Positions 25,590-34,369 of a DNA stretch of 64,000 nucleotides are shown here, in pieces; position 1 is the first letter of the stretch; each line of letters begins with the position of its first letter. The position numbers and the translations under genes are program-made. Source of the DNA: Rhodoblastus sp. 17X3 (GTDB lineage: Bacteria; Pseudomonadota; Alphaproteobacteria; Rhizobiales; Beijerinckiaceae); assembly GCF_030056575.1 (NCBI RefSeq), contig NZ_JASHHX010000005.1, positions 124,001 through 188,000 on the forward strand, read 5' to 3'. Under the pieces are notes generated by a model that worked only from the letters and a program-made list of their open reading frames with translations, was not told the origin of the DNA and ran no database searches.

Positions 25590-25702
25590 TCCATCCCTCA
25601 CGGAAAGGCGTGCGTTTTGGGCGCCCACCGCACCAAACGCCTGGATTGTGTAAAATATAATTACTACCATAACGTGTAATCGTTGATTTTGACTTAATCC
25701 GA

Positions 25703-26683
25703 TCACGCCTCGTCGTCATTGAGCGGGTGCAGGTCCCGCACCATCGCCTTCAGGCGCTCGTCGAGGACATGGGTGTAGATCTGAGTCGTGGCGATATCGG
25801 CATGGCCGAGCAATTCCTGCACGATGCGCAGGTCGGCGCCATTTTGCAGCAGATGGCTGGCGAAGGCGTGGCGCAGCACATGCGGGCTGACGCGCTCGGC
25901 TTTGACGCCAGCCGCCACCGCCAGAAATTTCAATTCGCGCGCGAAAACCTGCCGGGTGAGATGACCGCTCTCGCCGTCCGAAGGAAACAGCCATTTCTGC
26001 GCCGCCGCCGCCGGATGAAGCTCAAGCAAGACACTGCGATAGGCCGCCATCGCCTCGCGCGCGGCGGCCGTCAACGGCGCGAGCCTCTCGCGCCCGCCCT
26101 TGCCCTTGATCGTGAGAAAGCCGCCGCCCTGCTCAGGCGCCTTTTCGGCTTGTTTCGCCGCGGCCAGCGGCAACGCCACCAGCTCGGAGACGCGCAGCCC
26201 GGACGCATAGAGCACTTCGACCAGACAGGCGGCGCGGCGCGCCCGCAGCCGCTCCTCGGCCGGGCGGGCGGGATCGTCCAGCCCCTCGCGGCAGACGCGC
26301 AGAATCGCTTCCACTTCCGCGATCGACAGTATTTTTGGCAGCCGCCGGCCCTGCCGCGGGCCTTCGAGCAGTATGGCGGGGTCGTCGGCCCGCCGCTCCT
26401 CGGCGGCGAGAAAGCGATGAAATTGCCGGATTGCCGATAATTTGCGCGCCGAGGACGCCGGCTTGAGCCCGGCTTCGGCCAGACTCGAAAGATAATCGCG
26501 AATATCCTGAATCGTCGCCGTCAGCGGCTCGCGGCCCCGCCGCGCGAGGCCGAGCGCATAATCGCCCAGGTCGCGGGCATAGGCGTCCAGCGTGTTTCGC
26601 GCGGCGCCGCGCTCGGCGGCGAGCATATCGAGAAAATCCGCGATCGCCGCGCGCGCGGCCGGCTTCGCGGCGCTTTCGGTCAT
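25703..26683 (-). CDS. xerD: Tyrosine recombinase XerD
   Basis: The 326-residue protein has the N-terminal SAM-like core-binding domain (about 10-110) and a complete catalytic domain with the tyrosine recombinase residues: arginine in [10 protein letters not shown], lysine in [11 protein letters not shown], then [28 protein letters not shown] with the nucleophile tyrosine. XerD with XerC resolves chromosome dimers at dif near the terminus. The start at 26683 overlaps the stop of a 47-residue microprotein as ATGA, and the frame continues upstream as non-coding. It is the chromosomal housekeeping recombinase by length and context, with no phage genes nearby. A role as XerC cannot be fully excluded by eye. 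Confidence 0.92.
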   Translation of the reverse strand: MTESAAKPAARAAIADFLDMLAAERGAARNTLDAYARDLGDYALGLARRGREPLTATIQDIRDYLSSLAEAGLKPASSARKLSAIRQFHRFLAAEERRADDPAILLEGPRQGRRLPKILSIAEVEAILRVCREGLDDPARPAEERLRARRAACLVEVLYASGLRVSELVALPLAAAKQAEKAPEQGGGFLTIKGKGGRERLAPLTAAAREAMAAYRSVLLELHPAAAAQKWLFPSDGESGHLTRQVFARELKFLAVAAGVKAERVSPHVLRHAFASHLLQNGADLRIVQELLGHADIATTQIYTHVLDERLKAMVRDLHPLNDDEA

Positions 26684-26823
26684 TTGTTGAGGACGCTGGG
26701 CGGCACCGGCTGGCTCATTTCGCGCGGCTGCGGCTCGACAAAGGCGACCAGCGCGGCCATGCCGACGAAAGCCGCCCCCGCGATCAGGCCGAGGACAAGG
26801 AGGAAGCGGAACAGGCTGGGCAT
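26680..26823 (-). CDS. 47-residue single-pass membrane microprotein upstream of xerD
   Basis: The tiny gene starts at the ATG at 26823 and ends in a TGA that overlaps the xerD ATG (ATGA). The product has a single hydrophobic segment (SLFRFLLVLGLIAGAAFVGM at about 3-22, continuing to about 28) followed by a short Pro/Gln-rich tail ending in PPSVLNK, so it is probably an N-in inner-membrane peptide. The overlap suggests translational coupling to xerD. It may be a genuine small protein or a leader that sets xerD translation. No family was recognised. It is divergent from the shikimate kinase gene about 85 bases away. Confidence 0.6.
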   Translation of the reverse strand: MPSLFRFLLVLGLIAGAAFVGMAALVAFVEPQPREMSQPVPPSVLNK

Positions 26824-26895
26824 GAACGTCTCCGCGCGACCGCCGCCAAAACCGGATGCGACCACGGCTAAAGCCAGATACAATTTGCGCGCGCG

Positions 26896-26920
26896 ACATG
26901 ATAGTACATGCCGATCATGT
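26896..26920. promoter_or_regulatory. Inverted repeat ACATGAT-N11-ATCATGT at the aroKB start
   Basis: ACATGAT (26896-26902) and ATCATGT (26914-26920) are perfect 7-bp inverted repeats separated by 11 bases. The site straddles the first codons of the aroK-aroB gene and lies in the divergent region with the xerD unit. An operator is possible; chance is not excluded. Confidence 0.3.
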
Positions 26921-28680
26921 GGGATCAAGCCATCGTTCATCCGCCGGAGGCGGCTTCTCCGCCGCCTCGTGATTCTCGCACGCAAGCGATCGTCAGTCGT
27001 CTGGCGGGCCGCCCCCTCGTGCTTGTCGGCATGATGGGCTCGGGCAAGACCGCGATCGGCAAGCGTCTCGCGCAAAGGCTCGGCCTGCCCTTCATCGATT
27101 CGGACCATGAAATCGAAGCCGCCCATCGCATGACGATCGCGGAAATCTTCGCCTCCCATGGCGAGGCCTATTTCCGCGACGGCGAAAGACGGGTGCTGGC
27201 GCGCCTCATCGGCGAGGGCGAGCGCGTCATCGCCACCGGCGGCGGCGCGTTCATCCAGCCCCAGACGCGCGGACTGATTCGCAGCCACGCCGTCTCGATC
27301 TGGCTCAAAGCCGATATCGACGTCCTCATGCGGCGCGTGCGCAAGCGACCCACCCGCCCGCTGCTGCAGGGCCCGGACCCGGAAGGGGTGATGCGCCGCC
27401 TCATCGAGGACCGCTATCCCGTCTATGCAGAAGCCGATCTCGCCATCGCCTCGCGCGACGCCCCCCACGAGACGATCATCGAGGAAATCCTCGTCGCGCT
27501 CGAAGGCCTTCTGGCCCAACAAGGACATTTCACCCCCGACATGAACGCACCCGCCCTGCCCCCCGCCTCGACCAGCGTCCACGTCGCCCTCGGCGACCGG
27601 GCCTACGACATTCTCATCGGTCCCAATCTCATCGCCCATGCGGGCGAAAGGCTCGCTCAGCTGGCGCCGGGCGCGAGCGCCTTCATCGTCACTGACGCCA
27701 ATGTCGCGCCGCGCTGGCTTGCGCCGCTACAGGCGAGCTTCGACGCCGCGGGCGTCCGTCACGACCACATCGTCCTGCCGGCAGGCGAGACGACCAAGAC
27801 CTACGCCCATTTCGAACAGCTCTGCGAAGCCGCGCTCGAAGCGAAAATGGAGCGCGGCGATTTCCTGGTCGCGCTCGGCGGCGGCGTCGTCGGCGACCTC
27901 ACCGGCTTCGTCGCGGCCTGTCTCAGGCGCGGGATGGGCTTCGTGCAAGTCCCGACCACCGTGCTCTCGCAGGTCGATTCCTCCGTCGGCGGCAAGACCG
28001 GCGTCAATTCCGGCCATGGCAAGAATCTGGTCGGGGCCTTTCACCAGCCGTCGCTCGTGCTGGCCGACACCGACAGCCTCGCCACGCTGCCGCCGCGCGA
28101 ATTCGCCGCCGGCTATGCCGAAGTGGTCAAATATGGCCTGATCGACCGGCCCGATTTCTTCGCCTGGCTGGAAAAGCACTGGCCGGCGGTGTTTGCGCGC
28201 GGGCCGGAGCTGGGACACGCCATTGCGGTCAGCTGCGAATCGAAAGCCGCCGTGGTCGCCCGCGACGAGACCGAACAGGGCGACCGCGCCCTGCTCAATC
28301 TGGGCCACACCTTCGGACATGCGCTGGAAAAGATCGTCGCCTATGACAGCGCCCGCCTCGTCCATGGCGAGGGCGTCGCGATCGGCATGGCCTGCGCTTT
28401 CCGCTATTCGGTCCGCGCCGGCCTGTGCCCGTCGGAGGATGCGGAGCGGGTGGAGGCCCATCTGCGCGCCGTCGGCCTTCCGACGCGCATCCGCGACATC
28501 GCGGGCTGGAGCGCGAGCGCCGACGACATCGTCTCCGCCATGGCGCAGGACAAGAAGGTGAAGCGCGGCGCGCTGACCTTCATTCTCGCCCGCGGCATCG
28601 GCGCCAGTTTCATCGCCAGGAATGTCGAGCCGGAGGCCGTGCGCGCCTTCCTCGAAGACGAATTGCGCGCGGGAGCCTGA
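26908..28680 (+). CDS. Fused shikimate kinase / 3-dehydroquinate synthase
   Basis: One uninterrupted 590-codon frame encodes two shikimate-pathway enzymes. Residues about 30-203 are shikimate kinase: Walker A GMMGSGKTAIG at 41-51, the shikimate-binding DSDHEIE, ATGGGAF and the RPLLQGPDP lid. Residues 212-590 are 3-dehydroquinate synthase: LPAGETTKT, GGGVVGDLTGF, QVPTTVLSQVDSSVGGKTGVN in blocks, and the metal-site histidines in NLGHTFGHALE and RLVHGEGVAIGM. In most alphaproteobacteria aroK and aroB are adjacent separate genes. Here there is no stop between them; the ATG of codon 212 (27541) could still start a separate AroB, although AAGGA is 15 bases away. The first ATG (26908) or the next (26917) may be the start. 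Confidence 0.92.
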   Translation: MPIMWDQAIVHPPEAASPPPRDSRTQAIVSRLAGRPLVLVGMMGSGKTAIGKRLAQRLGLPFIDSDHEIEAAHRMTIAEIFASHGEAYFRDGERRVLARLIGEGERVIATGGGAFIQPQTRGLIRSHAVSIWLKADIDVLMRRVRKRPTRPLLQGPDPEGVMRRLIEDRYPVYAEADLAIASRDAPHETIIEEILVALEGLLAQQGHFTPDMNAPALPPASTSVHVALGDRAYDILIGPNLIAHAGERLAQLAPGASAFIVTDANVAPRWLAPLQASFDAAGVRHDHIVLPAGETTKTYAHFEQLCEAALEAKMERGDFLVALGGGVVGDLTGFVAACLRRGMGFVQVPTTVLSQVDSSVGGKTGVNSGHGKNLVGAFHQPSLVLADTDSLATLPPREFAAGYAEVVKYGLIDRPDFFAWLEKHWPAVFARGPELGHAIAVSCESKAAVVARDETEQGDRALLNLGHTFGHALEKIVAYDSARLVHGEGVAIGMACAFRYSVRAGLCPSEDAERVEAHLRAVGLPTRIRDIAGWSASADDIVSAMAQDKKVKRGALTFILARGIGASFIARNVEPEAVRAFLEDELRAGA

Positions 28681-28685
28681 TCGAA

Positions 28686-29993
28686 ATGCATGGCGGAGGC
28701 GGCGTAACGTCGATGAACATCTGGGTCGCGGCGGCGATCCTGTTTTTCTGCATTTTGGCCTCCGCGCTGTTTTCGGCTTCGGAAACTGCGATGACCGCAG
28801 CCTCGCGCGCCCGCATGCACGCCCTCGAAAAGCAGGGCGGCGCGCGCGCCGCCATGGTCAACCGGCTGCTTGGCGGACGCGACCGCCTGATCGGCACGAT
28901 GCTGCTCGGCAACACGCTCTTCAACATCGGTTCCTCGGCCTTGCTCACCACGGTCCTGGTGGCGATGGTCGGCGAGAGCGGCGCGCTTTACGCCACGATC
29001 GCCATGACCGTCCTGCTGCTGGTCTTCGCCGAAGTGCTGCCCAAGACCATCGCCATCAATTATCCTGACCGCACTTCGCTGATCGTGGCGCCGATCGTCT
29101 CCGTCTTCGTGACCGTCTTCGGGCCGATCCTCTACATGGTCGAGGCGGTGGTGCGCGGCGCGCTTCATCTCTGCGGGTTGCGGCTCGACGACAAGCACGC
29201 CCTGCTCTCGCCGCAGGAGGAGCTGAAAAGCGCGGTCGACCTGATGCACAAGGAGGGCGGCGTCGCCCGGGCCGACCGCGACATGTTCGGCGGCCTGCTC
29301 GACCTCAAGGAGCTGGCCGTCTCAGACGTCATGGTTCATCGCACGAAAATGGTCGCGCTCGACGCCGACGCGCCCATCGCCGACCTCGTGCGTGAAGTCG
29401 TCGCCTCGCCCTATACCCGTGTGCCGTTGTGGCGCGGAACGCCTGACAACATCATTGGCGTCCTGCACGCCAAGGACCTGCTGCGCGCCATGAGCGACGC
29501 CAATGGCGACGGCAGCCAGGTCAGGCTGGAGCCCATCACGGTCGCCCCGTGGTTCGTGCCGGACACGACCACGCTGGAAGCGCAATTGCAGGCCTTCCGC
29601 AAGCGCAAGACCCATTTCGCGCTGGTGGTCGACGAATATGGCGACGTCCAGGGCCTCGTGACGCTGGAAGACATTCTGGAGGAGATCGTCGGCGACATTC
29701 GCGACGAGCACGACGTCGCCGTGGTCGGCGTGCGGCGCCAGACCGACGGTTCGGTCATTGTCGAGGGCTCGGCGCCGATCCGCGACCTCAACCGCGTCAT
29801 GGCCTGGGACCTTCCCGACGAAGAGGCCACCACCATCGCCGGCCTCGTCATTCACGAGGCGCGCGCCATCCCCGAGCAAGGCCAGAAATTCACCTTCCAC
29901 GGATTCCGCTTCGAGGTTCTGCGCAAGCAGCGCAACCGCATCACCCTGCTGCGCCTGACGCCGGAGCAGAAAGCGGAAGGGCGGGAGGCTTGA
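28686..29993 (+). CDS. HlyC/CorC (CNNM-type) membrane protein with CBS pair
   Basis: The 435-residue protein has an N-terminal DUF21/CNNM membrane domain of three or four helices (about 10-190, with ASALFSASETAMTAASRARM near the start and VFAEVLPKTIAINYPD), a CBS pair at about 205-335 (DVMVHRTKMVALD, YTRVPLWRG, FALVVDEYGDVQGLVTLEDILEE as separate blocks) and a C-terminal CorC_HlyC domain. Family members are linked to Mg2+ or Co2+ efflux and to envelope homeostasis. A GGGAG site lies 10 bases before the ATG at 28686; ATG 28713 is the alternative. It begins 5 bases after the aroK-aroB fusion and is probably co-transcribed, a common alphaproteobacterial order. Confidence 0.92.
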   Translation: MHGGGGVTSMNIWVAAAILFFCILASALFSASETAMTAASRARMHALEKQGGARAAMVNRLLGGRDRLIGTMLLGNTLFNIGSSALLTTVLVAMVGESGALYATIAMTVLLLVFAEVLPKTIAINYPDRTSLIVAPIVSVFVTVFGPILYMVEAVVRGALHLCGLRLDDKHALLSPQEELKSAVDLMHKEGGVARADRDMFGGLLDLKELAVSDVMVHRTKMVALDADAPIADLVREVVASPYTRVPLWRGTPDNIIGVLHAKDLLRAMSDANGDGSQVRLEPITVAPWFVPDTTTLEAQLQAFRKRKTHFALVVDEYGDVQGLVTLEDILEEIVGDIRDEHDVAVVGVRRQTDGSVIVEGSAPIRDLNRVMAWDLPDEEATTIAGLVIHEARAIPEQGQKFTFHGFRFEVLRKQRNRITLLRLTPEQKAEGREA

Positions 29994-30014
29994 GGCGGGA
30001 GCGGCGCACTCCGG

Positions 30015-31589
30015 TCATGGGGCGTCGGGTTTCCGGATGCGATACAGCGTAAACCGGCGACTCGTCTGCAACTCGTCGAGATATTGCGGCATCGGATTGG
30101 GCGTCGGCGCGCCGATGAAATAGAGATAATCGAAATCGCGCCGCCATTCCCGAACATAATCGTCGCTCGCCGCCGCCCTCGGCCCGAAATCGGCGATGGC
30201 TTTCAAATCGGCCATATCGACGGGGCCGCCTTCTTCCGAACTGAACCGCTCATAGGGCGGCCGCATATTGACCGGCTGCTTGCCCCTGGTCGTGAACAGG
30301 GTCGGCGCCAGCGCGCCGGCATGGTGGATCGCGAGGATCGGCGCGTGAAACATCGGCAACAGATCGAGATTTCGCATGGGATCGGCGGCGTTGACGCTGG
30401 CGATCAGAATTTTCGAGCCTTGGCCGATCTTGCCGAAAGAGGCGGCCATCTCCCGATAGTCGTCGCGGTAGGAGGTCCAGACCGCCGCGGTGAACCCGAG
30501 ATTCGCCAGGATCAGACCCATCATGACGGCGCTGGAAGCCCATCGCCATTTGGCGTTGGGGAAGATGACAGAGACGAAGGCCGGGAGGATCAGAGCCGCT
30601 GCGACGATAATGCGGACATCGTCGAAATTGGTGCCCAGAAGCCGCATTGGAAACACGACATAGAGAAGGGCGAATCCCGCCGACAGCCAGGCGCCCGAGG
30701 ATTCGAAGCGCAGGGCCTGCGCATTGCGCAAGACAAACAGCAGGGCGGAGAGAACGCCGACCGAGGCGATGGACAAGGCCATGCTGTAGCCATTGAGCGC
30801 AAAGAGAGGCCAGAGCGGCTTCAGGAAAAATCCCCACAAATTTCCTGAGTCGCCAACGCTTCCGCCCAGCAACGCCATCGCGAGGCCGCCCGCCAGAGCC
30901 GGAGCAGCCAGCAGTCCGGCTTCGGCCGCGAGTCTCGCCAGCGGCGTGCGATTGCGCCTGGCAAGCCAGAGTTCGTGCATGCCGAGAGCAAAACCGTAAA
31001 TCCCGAGGCCGATCATATGGGAGAGGAACAGCGCGGCGACGCAAACGGAATGGACCGCCAGGCGAAAGGGCCACGGCCGGCTCCGCAAAATCAGCCAGAG
31101 CGCGAAGCCCCAAAGCGCCACGGCCATGCTGAATTCGAAATTGAGAAACCCCCAGGCGAAGGGCAGCGAATTCAGGAAAAGCAGCGCGAAGTAGCCGCTC
31201 GTTTCAAAGCGGCGCTTGACCGCGAATTCCAGCGCGACGGCGCCACTGACCAGCAACACCTGCGCGCCGGCGAAGAAAAGGCGCATCGCAAGCTGCACAT
31301 CGACGAACCGCGCCAGCCGGGGCACGATCAGGTCAACCGCGAGATTTGGATAAAACGCCCAGTTCACCTGATAATAGAGCGAATGCCGGCCGGCGCTGTC
31401 ATCCGCCAGAATATACATGCGGGCGAGATGGTTGCTGTAATCCAGCATCGCCGGTATCGGCGTCGCGACGACAAGCGCAAGCGCCAGAGCGGACAGCAAG
31501 ACGAAGGCGGCGATATTGACGCCGCCGGCGCGCCGCACGGCCTGCGGGGCCGCGCCGATCATCGCCCCATTCTGTCCCCACGCGCCCAT
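30015..31589 (-). CDS. Polytopic membrane protein of unknown function (GT-C-like)
   Basis: The 524-residue protein has about ten or eleven membrane helices covering residues 20-400, followed by a soluble C-terminal tail of about 120 residues. An acidic/polar loop after the first helix (IPAMLDYSNHLARMYIL) recalls the first periplasmic loop of GT-C glycosyltransferases, where a carboxylate acts in catalysis. That similarity is only suggestive, and no family is assigned. GAGGAG lies 8 bases before the ATG at 31589 (a GTG two codons earlier is also open). It is convergent with the CorC-like gene and upstream on the same strand as nothing else, about 120 bases downstream of ndvA. Envelope glycan synthesis is a reasonable guess from the neighbourhood. 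Confidence 0.75.
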   Translation of the reverse strand: MGAWGQNGAMIGAAPQAVRRAGGVNIAAFVLLSALALALVVATPIPAMLDYSNHLARMYILADDSAGRHSLYYQVNWAFYPNLAVDLIVPRLARFVDVQLAMRLFFAGAQVLLVSGAVALEFAVKRRFETSGYFALLFLNSLPFAWGFLNFEFSMAVALWGFALWLILRSRPWPFRLAVHSVCVAALFLSHMIGLGIYGFALGMHELWLARRNRTPLARLAAEAGLLAAPALAGGLAMALLGGSVGDSGNLWGFFLKPLWPLFALNGYSMALSIASVGVLSALLFVLRNAQALRFESSGAWLSAGFALLYVVFPMRLLGTNFDDVRIIVAAALILPAFVSVIFPNAKWRWASSAVMMGLILANLGFTAAVWTSYRDDYREMAASFGKIGQGSKILIASVNAADPMRNLDLLPMFHAPILAIHHAGALAPTLFTTRGKQPVNMRPPYERFSSEEGGPVDMADLKAIADFGPRAAASDDYVREWRRDFDYLYFIGAPTPNPMPQYLDELQTSRRFTLYRIRKPDAP

Positions 31590-31707
31590 GCCCACAGCTC
31601 CTCGTCGCGAGGCAAGCTAAGCAGACATTCCTTGTCCAAATAAAAACATTCGCCGGGAGACGGGCGGAAAAATCGACAGTCCCGCCGAGAGGCCTGAGGC
31701 TTCCGCC

Positions 31708-33477
31708 TCACGCCCGGGCTTTTTCTTCCGCCGCCATGAATTGCGCGCGCGCCAGAGCGGCGAAGCGGCCGTTCTGCGCCACCAGCTCGTCGAAACCGCC
31801 CTGTTCGACGATCCGGCCCTGATCGAACACGAAGATCCGGTTGGCGCTGCGGATCGTCGCCAGCCTGTGGGCGATGACGAAGGTGGTGCGGCCTTTGGTC
31901 GCGGCTTCGAGCGCAGCCTGCAATTGCTTCTCCGTCGCCGCGTCGAGCGCCGAGGTCGCCTCGTCGAAGATCATGATCGGCGGGTCTTTCAGCAGCGCGC
32001 GGGCGATCGAGACGCGCTGGCGTTCGCCGCCGGAGAGCGAGCGCCCCCGCTCCCCGACCATGGTCTTGATCCCATCAACCTGCCGCGTCACGAAATCGCT
32101 GGCCTGCGCGCGCTCCAGCGCCAGAGCCATCTCGGCGTCGGTCGCGTCGATCTTGCCGACGCGCAGGTTCTCCTCGATGGAGCGCGCGAACAGCATCGGC
32201 TCCTGAAACACCACGCCGATGTTGCGGCGCAGGGCGAGCAGCTTCATGTCGCGAATGTCGATTCCGTCAATGCGGATCGCGCCGCCCTGCGGATCGAAAA
32301 CGCGATGCAGCAGACTGAGCGTGGTCGATTTGCCGGAGCCAGTCGCGCCGACCAGAGCCACGGTCTCGCCCGGCCGCACTGTGAAGCTGACGTCATCGAC
32401 CGCCTTGCGGCGCTGGTCATAGGCGAAGGCGACATGGTCAAACGACACTTCGCCGGTGAGGCGGCCGGGATCAACGGCGTCAGGCTTGTCGGCCACGCTC
32501 GGCGCGGTGTCCATGACCTCGAAGAAGTCGGCCATTTTCGGCGCCTGCATGAAAAGATAGTTCACGAAGCCGACGACCTGCTCCAGCCGCGCGATAAGCA
32601 TGGTGGCGAAGTTCATGAAGGTGACGATCTCGCCGATGGTCGCCAGCTGCCGGAAATGCAGCCAGACGCCGATGACGAAAATGGAGAGCAGCGTCAAGGT
32701 GGCGGAAGCGCGGGTCGCCACCGCCGCCAGCGCCCACCAGGACAGCACGGGAAGCTGCGCCGCCAGCACCTGATCGATGATCTGCCGGATGCCGCGCGAT
32801 TCGCTTTCCACCCGGGTGAAGGACTGGATCACAGGGACATTGCCAAGCACGTCCGACGCGCGCTCCGCCAGTTGCGCATTGCGCACTTCGACCTGCGCCT
32901 GCAAGCCTTCGGTCCGGCGCAGAACGAAAACGGTGAGAAGGCCGAAGAAAATCACCAGCACGACCAGCACCGAAGCCAGCCGCCAGTTCACGAACAGCGT
33001 CGCGGGCAGGAGAACGAAGAGCGCAACCATCGAGGCGCAGTTTTCGCGAAAGAAGGACAGCCAGATGCCGGCCATCCCGCTGGCGCCTTCCAGCATGATT
33101 TTCAGCAGCCGGCCGGAATGGGTCGCGCCATGGAAGCTCAGCGGCAGTTCGAGCAGATGGTCGAAGAAATTGGCCATCACCGCGAGGCGGCGGCGATGCG
33201 ACAGCCTGTCGGCGTAAAGCGCCACGACCACCGCCGCGAGAATCGAGAACAGGCCGAAGCCGACCCAGGCGCCCATCAATGGCGTCAGTTCTGGCCAGGT
33301 CGGATCGCGCTGCTGAGCCTGCGCCCCGGTCAGCTTGTCGATAATCCGCCCGAACAGCACCGGCTCGACGAATTGCGCACAGGCCAGCGCCAGATTGGCG
33401 AAGACAAGCAGAAGGGCGAGGCGGCGCTCAGGGATAAGCTGCGCGAGGACGCGGCCATAGATTTTCAGGACGAACAT
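31708..33477 (-). CDS. ndvA: Cyclic beta-glucan exporter, ABC transporter fused permease/ATPase
   Basis: The 589-residue half-transporter has six membrane helices in residues 15-310 and a C-terminal ATPase with Walker A VGATGSGKST, Q-loop VVFQEPMLFARSI, signature LSGGERQR and Walker B IMIFDEATSALD. The N-terminus (FVLKIYGRVLAQLIPERRLAL) and the EPVLFGRIIDKL block match NdvA/ChvA, the exporter of cyclic beta-1,2-glucan to the periplasm in rhizobia and Agrobacterium. The ATG at 33477 fits the family start, while a TTG seven codons upstream is also open. No cyclic-glucan synthase (ndvB) is in the window, so the substrate rests on similarity alone. Other lipid- or glucan-exporting half-transporters remain possible. 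Confidence 0.85.
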   Translation of the reverse strand: MFVLKIYGRVLAQLIPERRLALLLVFANLALACAQFVEPVLFGRIIDKLTGAQAQQRDPTWPELTPLMGAWVGFGLFSILAAVVVALYADRLSHRRRLAVMANFFDHLLELPLSFHGATHSGRLLKIMLEGASGMAGIWLSFFRENCASMVALFVLLPATLFVNWRLASVLVVLVIFFGLLTVFVLRRTEGLQAQVEVRNAQLAERASDVLGNVPVIQSFTRVESESRGIRQIIDQVLAAQLPVLSWWALAAVATRASATLTLLSIFVIGVWLHFRQLATIGEIVTFMNFATMLIARLEQVVGFVNYLFMQAPKMADFFEVMDTAPSVADKPDAVDPGRLTGEVSFDHVAFAYDQRRKAVDDVSFTVRPGETVALVGATGSGKSTTLSLLHRVFDPQGGAIRIDGIDIRDMKLLALRRNIGVVFQEPMLFARSIEENLRVGKIDATDAEMALALERAQASDFVTRQVDGIKTMVGERGRSLSGGERQRVSIARALLKDPPIMIFDEATSALDAATEKQLQAALEAATKGRTTFVIAHRLATIRSANRIFVFDQGRIVEQGGFDELVAQNGRFAALARAQFMAAEEKARA

Positions 33478-33592
33478 GGCGGCGGCGAATCCAGACAAGA
33501 ATGCGGAACTATAGAATGTTTTTTGTCGCTGTCGCCCGCCAAGCCCCCGGCAGACGCGGCGTCAATGTTTGAAATCCCAATCCCTGGAACTT

Positions 33593-34360
33593 TCAATCCC
33601 CGGACAGCCTGGAGCCGCCGATCGCGCCCAATATGCCGCCCACGATGCTGGACGCGAGAGCGCCGCCGCCGGTGCTTTCGCCACCGGAATTTCCCGGCAG
33701 ATAGCGGCCGATTTCCTCGGCCAGATTCATGATCGGCATGCTTTGCAGGGCGATATGGCCGGGTCCCGTGAGTGTCGCCAGGAACAGGCCCTCGCCGCCG
33801 AACAGGATATTGCGGAAGCCCTTGACCATCTGGATGTCATAGGACACCGACGGGTCGATCGCTCCCACATGGCCGGCGTTGACCAGCAGGCGCTCGCCCG
33901 GCGCGAGATCGCGTTCGACCACTTCTCCGGAAAGATCGAGCCAGACCACGCCCGGCCCCGTCACGCGCTGGAGGATGAAGCCTTCGCCGCCGAACAGACC
34001 GGCGCCGAATTTCTGCTGCCAGGCCAGCTCCAGCCGCACGGAGATTTCGGCGCAGAGGAAGGTCTCCTTGCGGCAGATCAGGGACTGCCCGTCGCGCAGC
34101 GTCAAAGGGAGGATCGTGCCGGGAAAGCGCGGCGCGAAGGCGACATGGCCCTCGCCGCGCGAGCGGAATTCCGTGACGAAGAAGCTGCCGCCGCCGAAAG
34201 TCCGCTGCAGGCCGGCGAAAAAGCCGCCGCCGGTATTGGTGTCCATCTCGATGGCGTCGTTCATCCAGCACATGCTGTTGGTCTGGCTGTAGACCGTCTC
34301 GCCGGGGGCGAGGTCGATCTCCAGCGTTTGCAGCAGCGCGCCGGATAGACGATAGCGCAT
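33593..34360 (-). CDS. TIGR00266/AIM24 family protein
   Basis: The 255-residue protein is all-beta with repeated glycine-rich turns (GGGFFAGLQRTFGGGSFF, FGAGLFGGEGFILQRVTGPG, NILFGGEGLFLATLTGPG), the hallmark of the AIM24/TIGR00266 family with its internal duplication. The C-terminus is Gly/Ser-rich and could contact the membrane. The family is widespread, with no agreed bacterial function; the yeast homologue works at the mitochondrial inner membrane. GAGG lies 7 bases before the ATG. The gene starts 9 bases after the phosphomannomutase stop and is therefore part of the manC-phosphomannomutase operon, an unusual partner for this family. Confidence 0.85.
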   Translation of the reverse strand: MRYRLSGALLQTLEIDLAPGETVYSQTNSMCWMNDAIEMDTNTGGGFFAGLQRTFGGGSFFVTEFRSRGEGHVAFAPRFPGTILPLTLRDGQSLICRKETFLCAEISVRLELAWQQKFGAGLFGGEGFILQRVTGPGVVWLDLSGEVVERDLAPGERLLVNAGHVGAIDPSVSYDIQMVKGFRNILFGGEGLFLATLTGPGHIALQSMPIMNLAEEIGRYLPGNSGGESTGGGALASSIVGGILGAIGGSRLSGD

Positions 34361-34369
34361 CGCGGGGCC

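Noticed and set aside
25703-26683. XerD-type recombinase as a phage or island integrase
   Set aside because: Length, motifs and the neighbouring housekeeping genes fit chromosomal XerD. No phage gene or attachment repeat is nearby.
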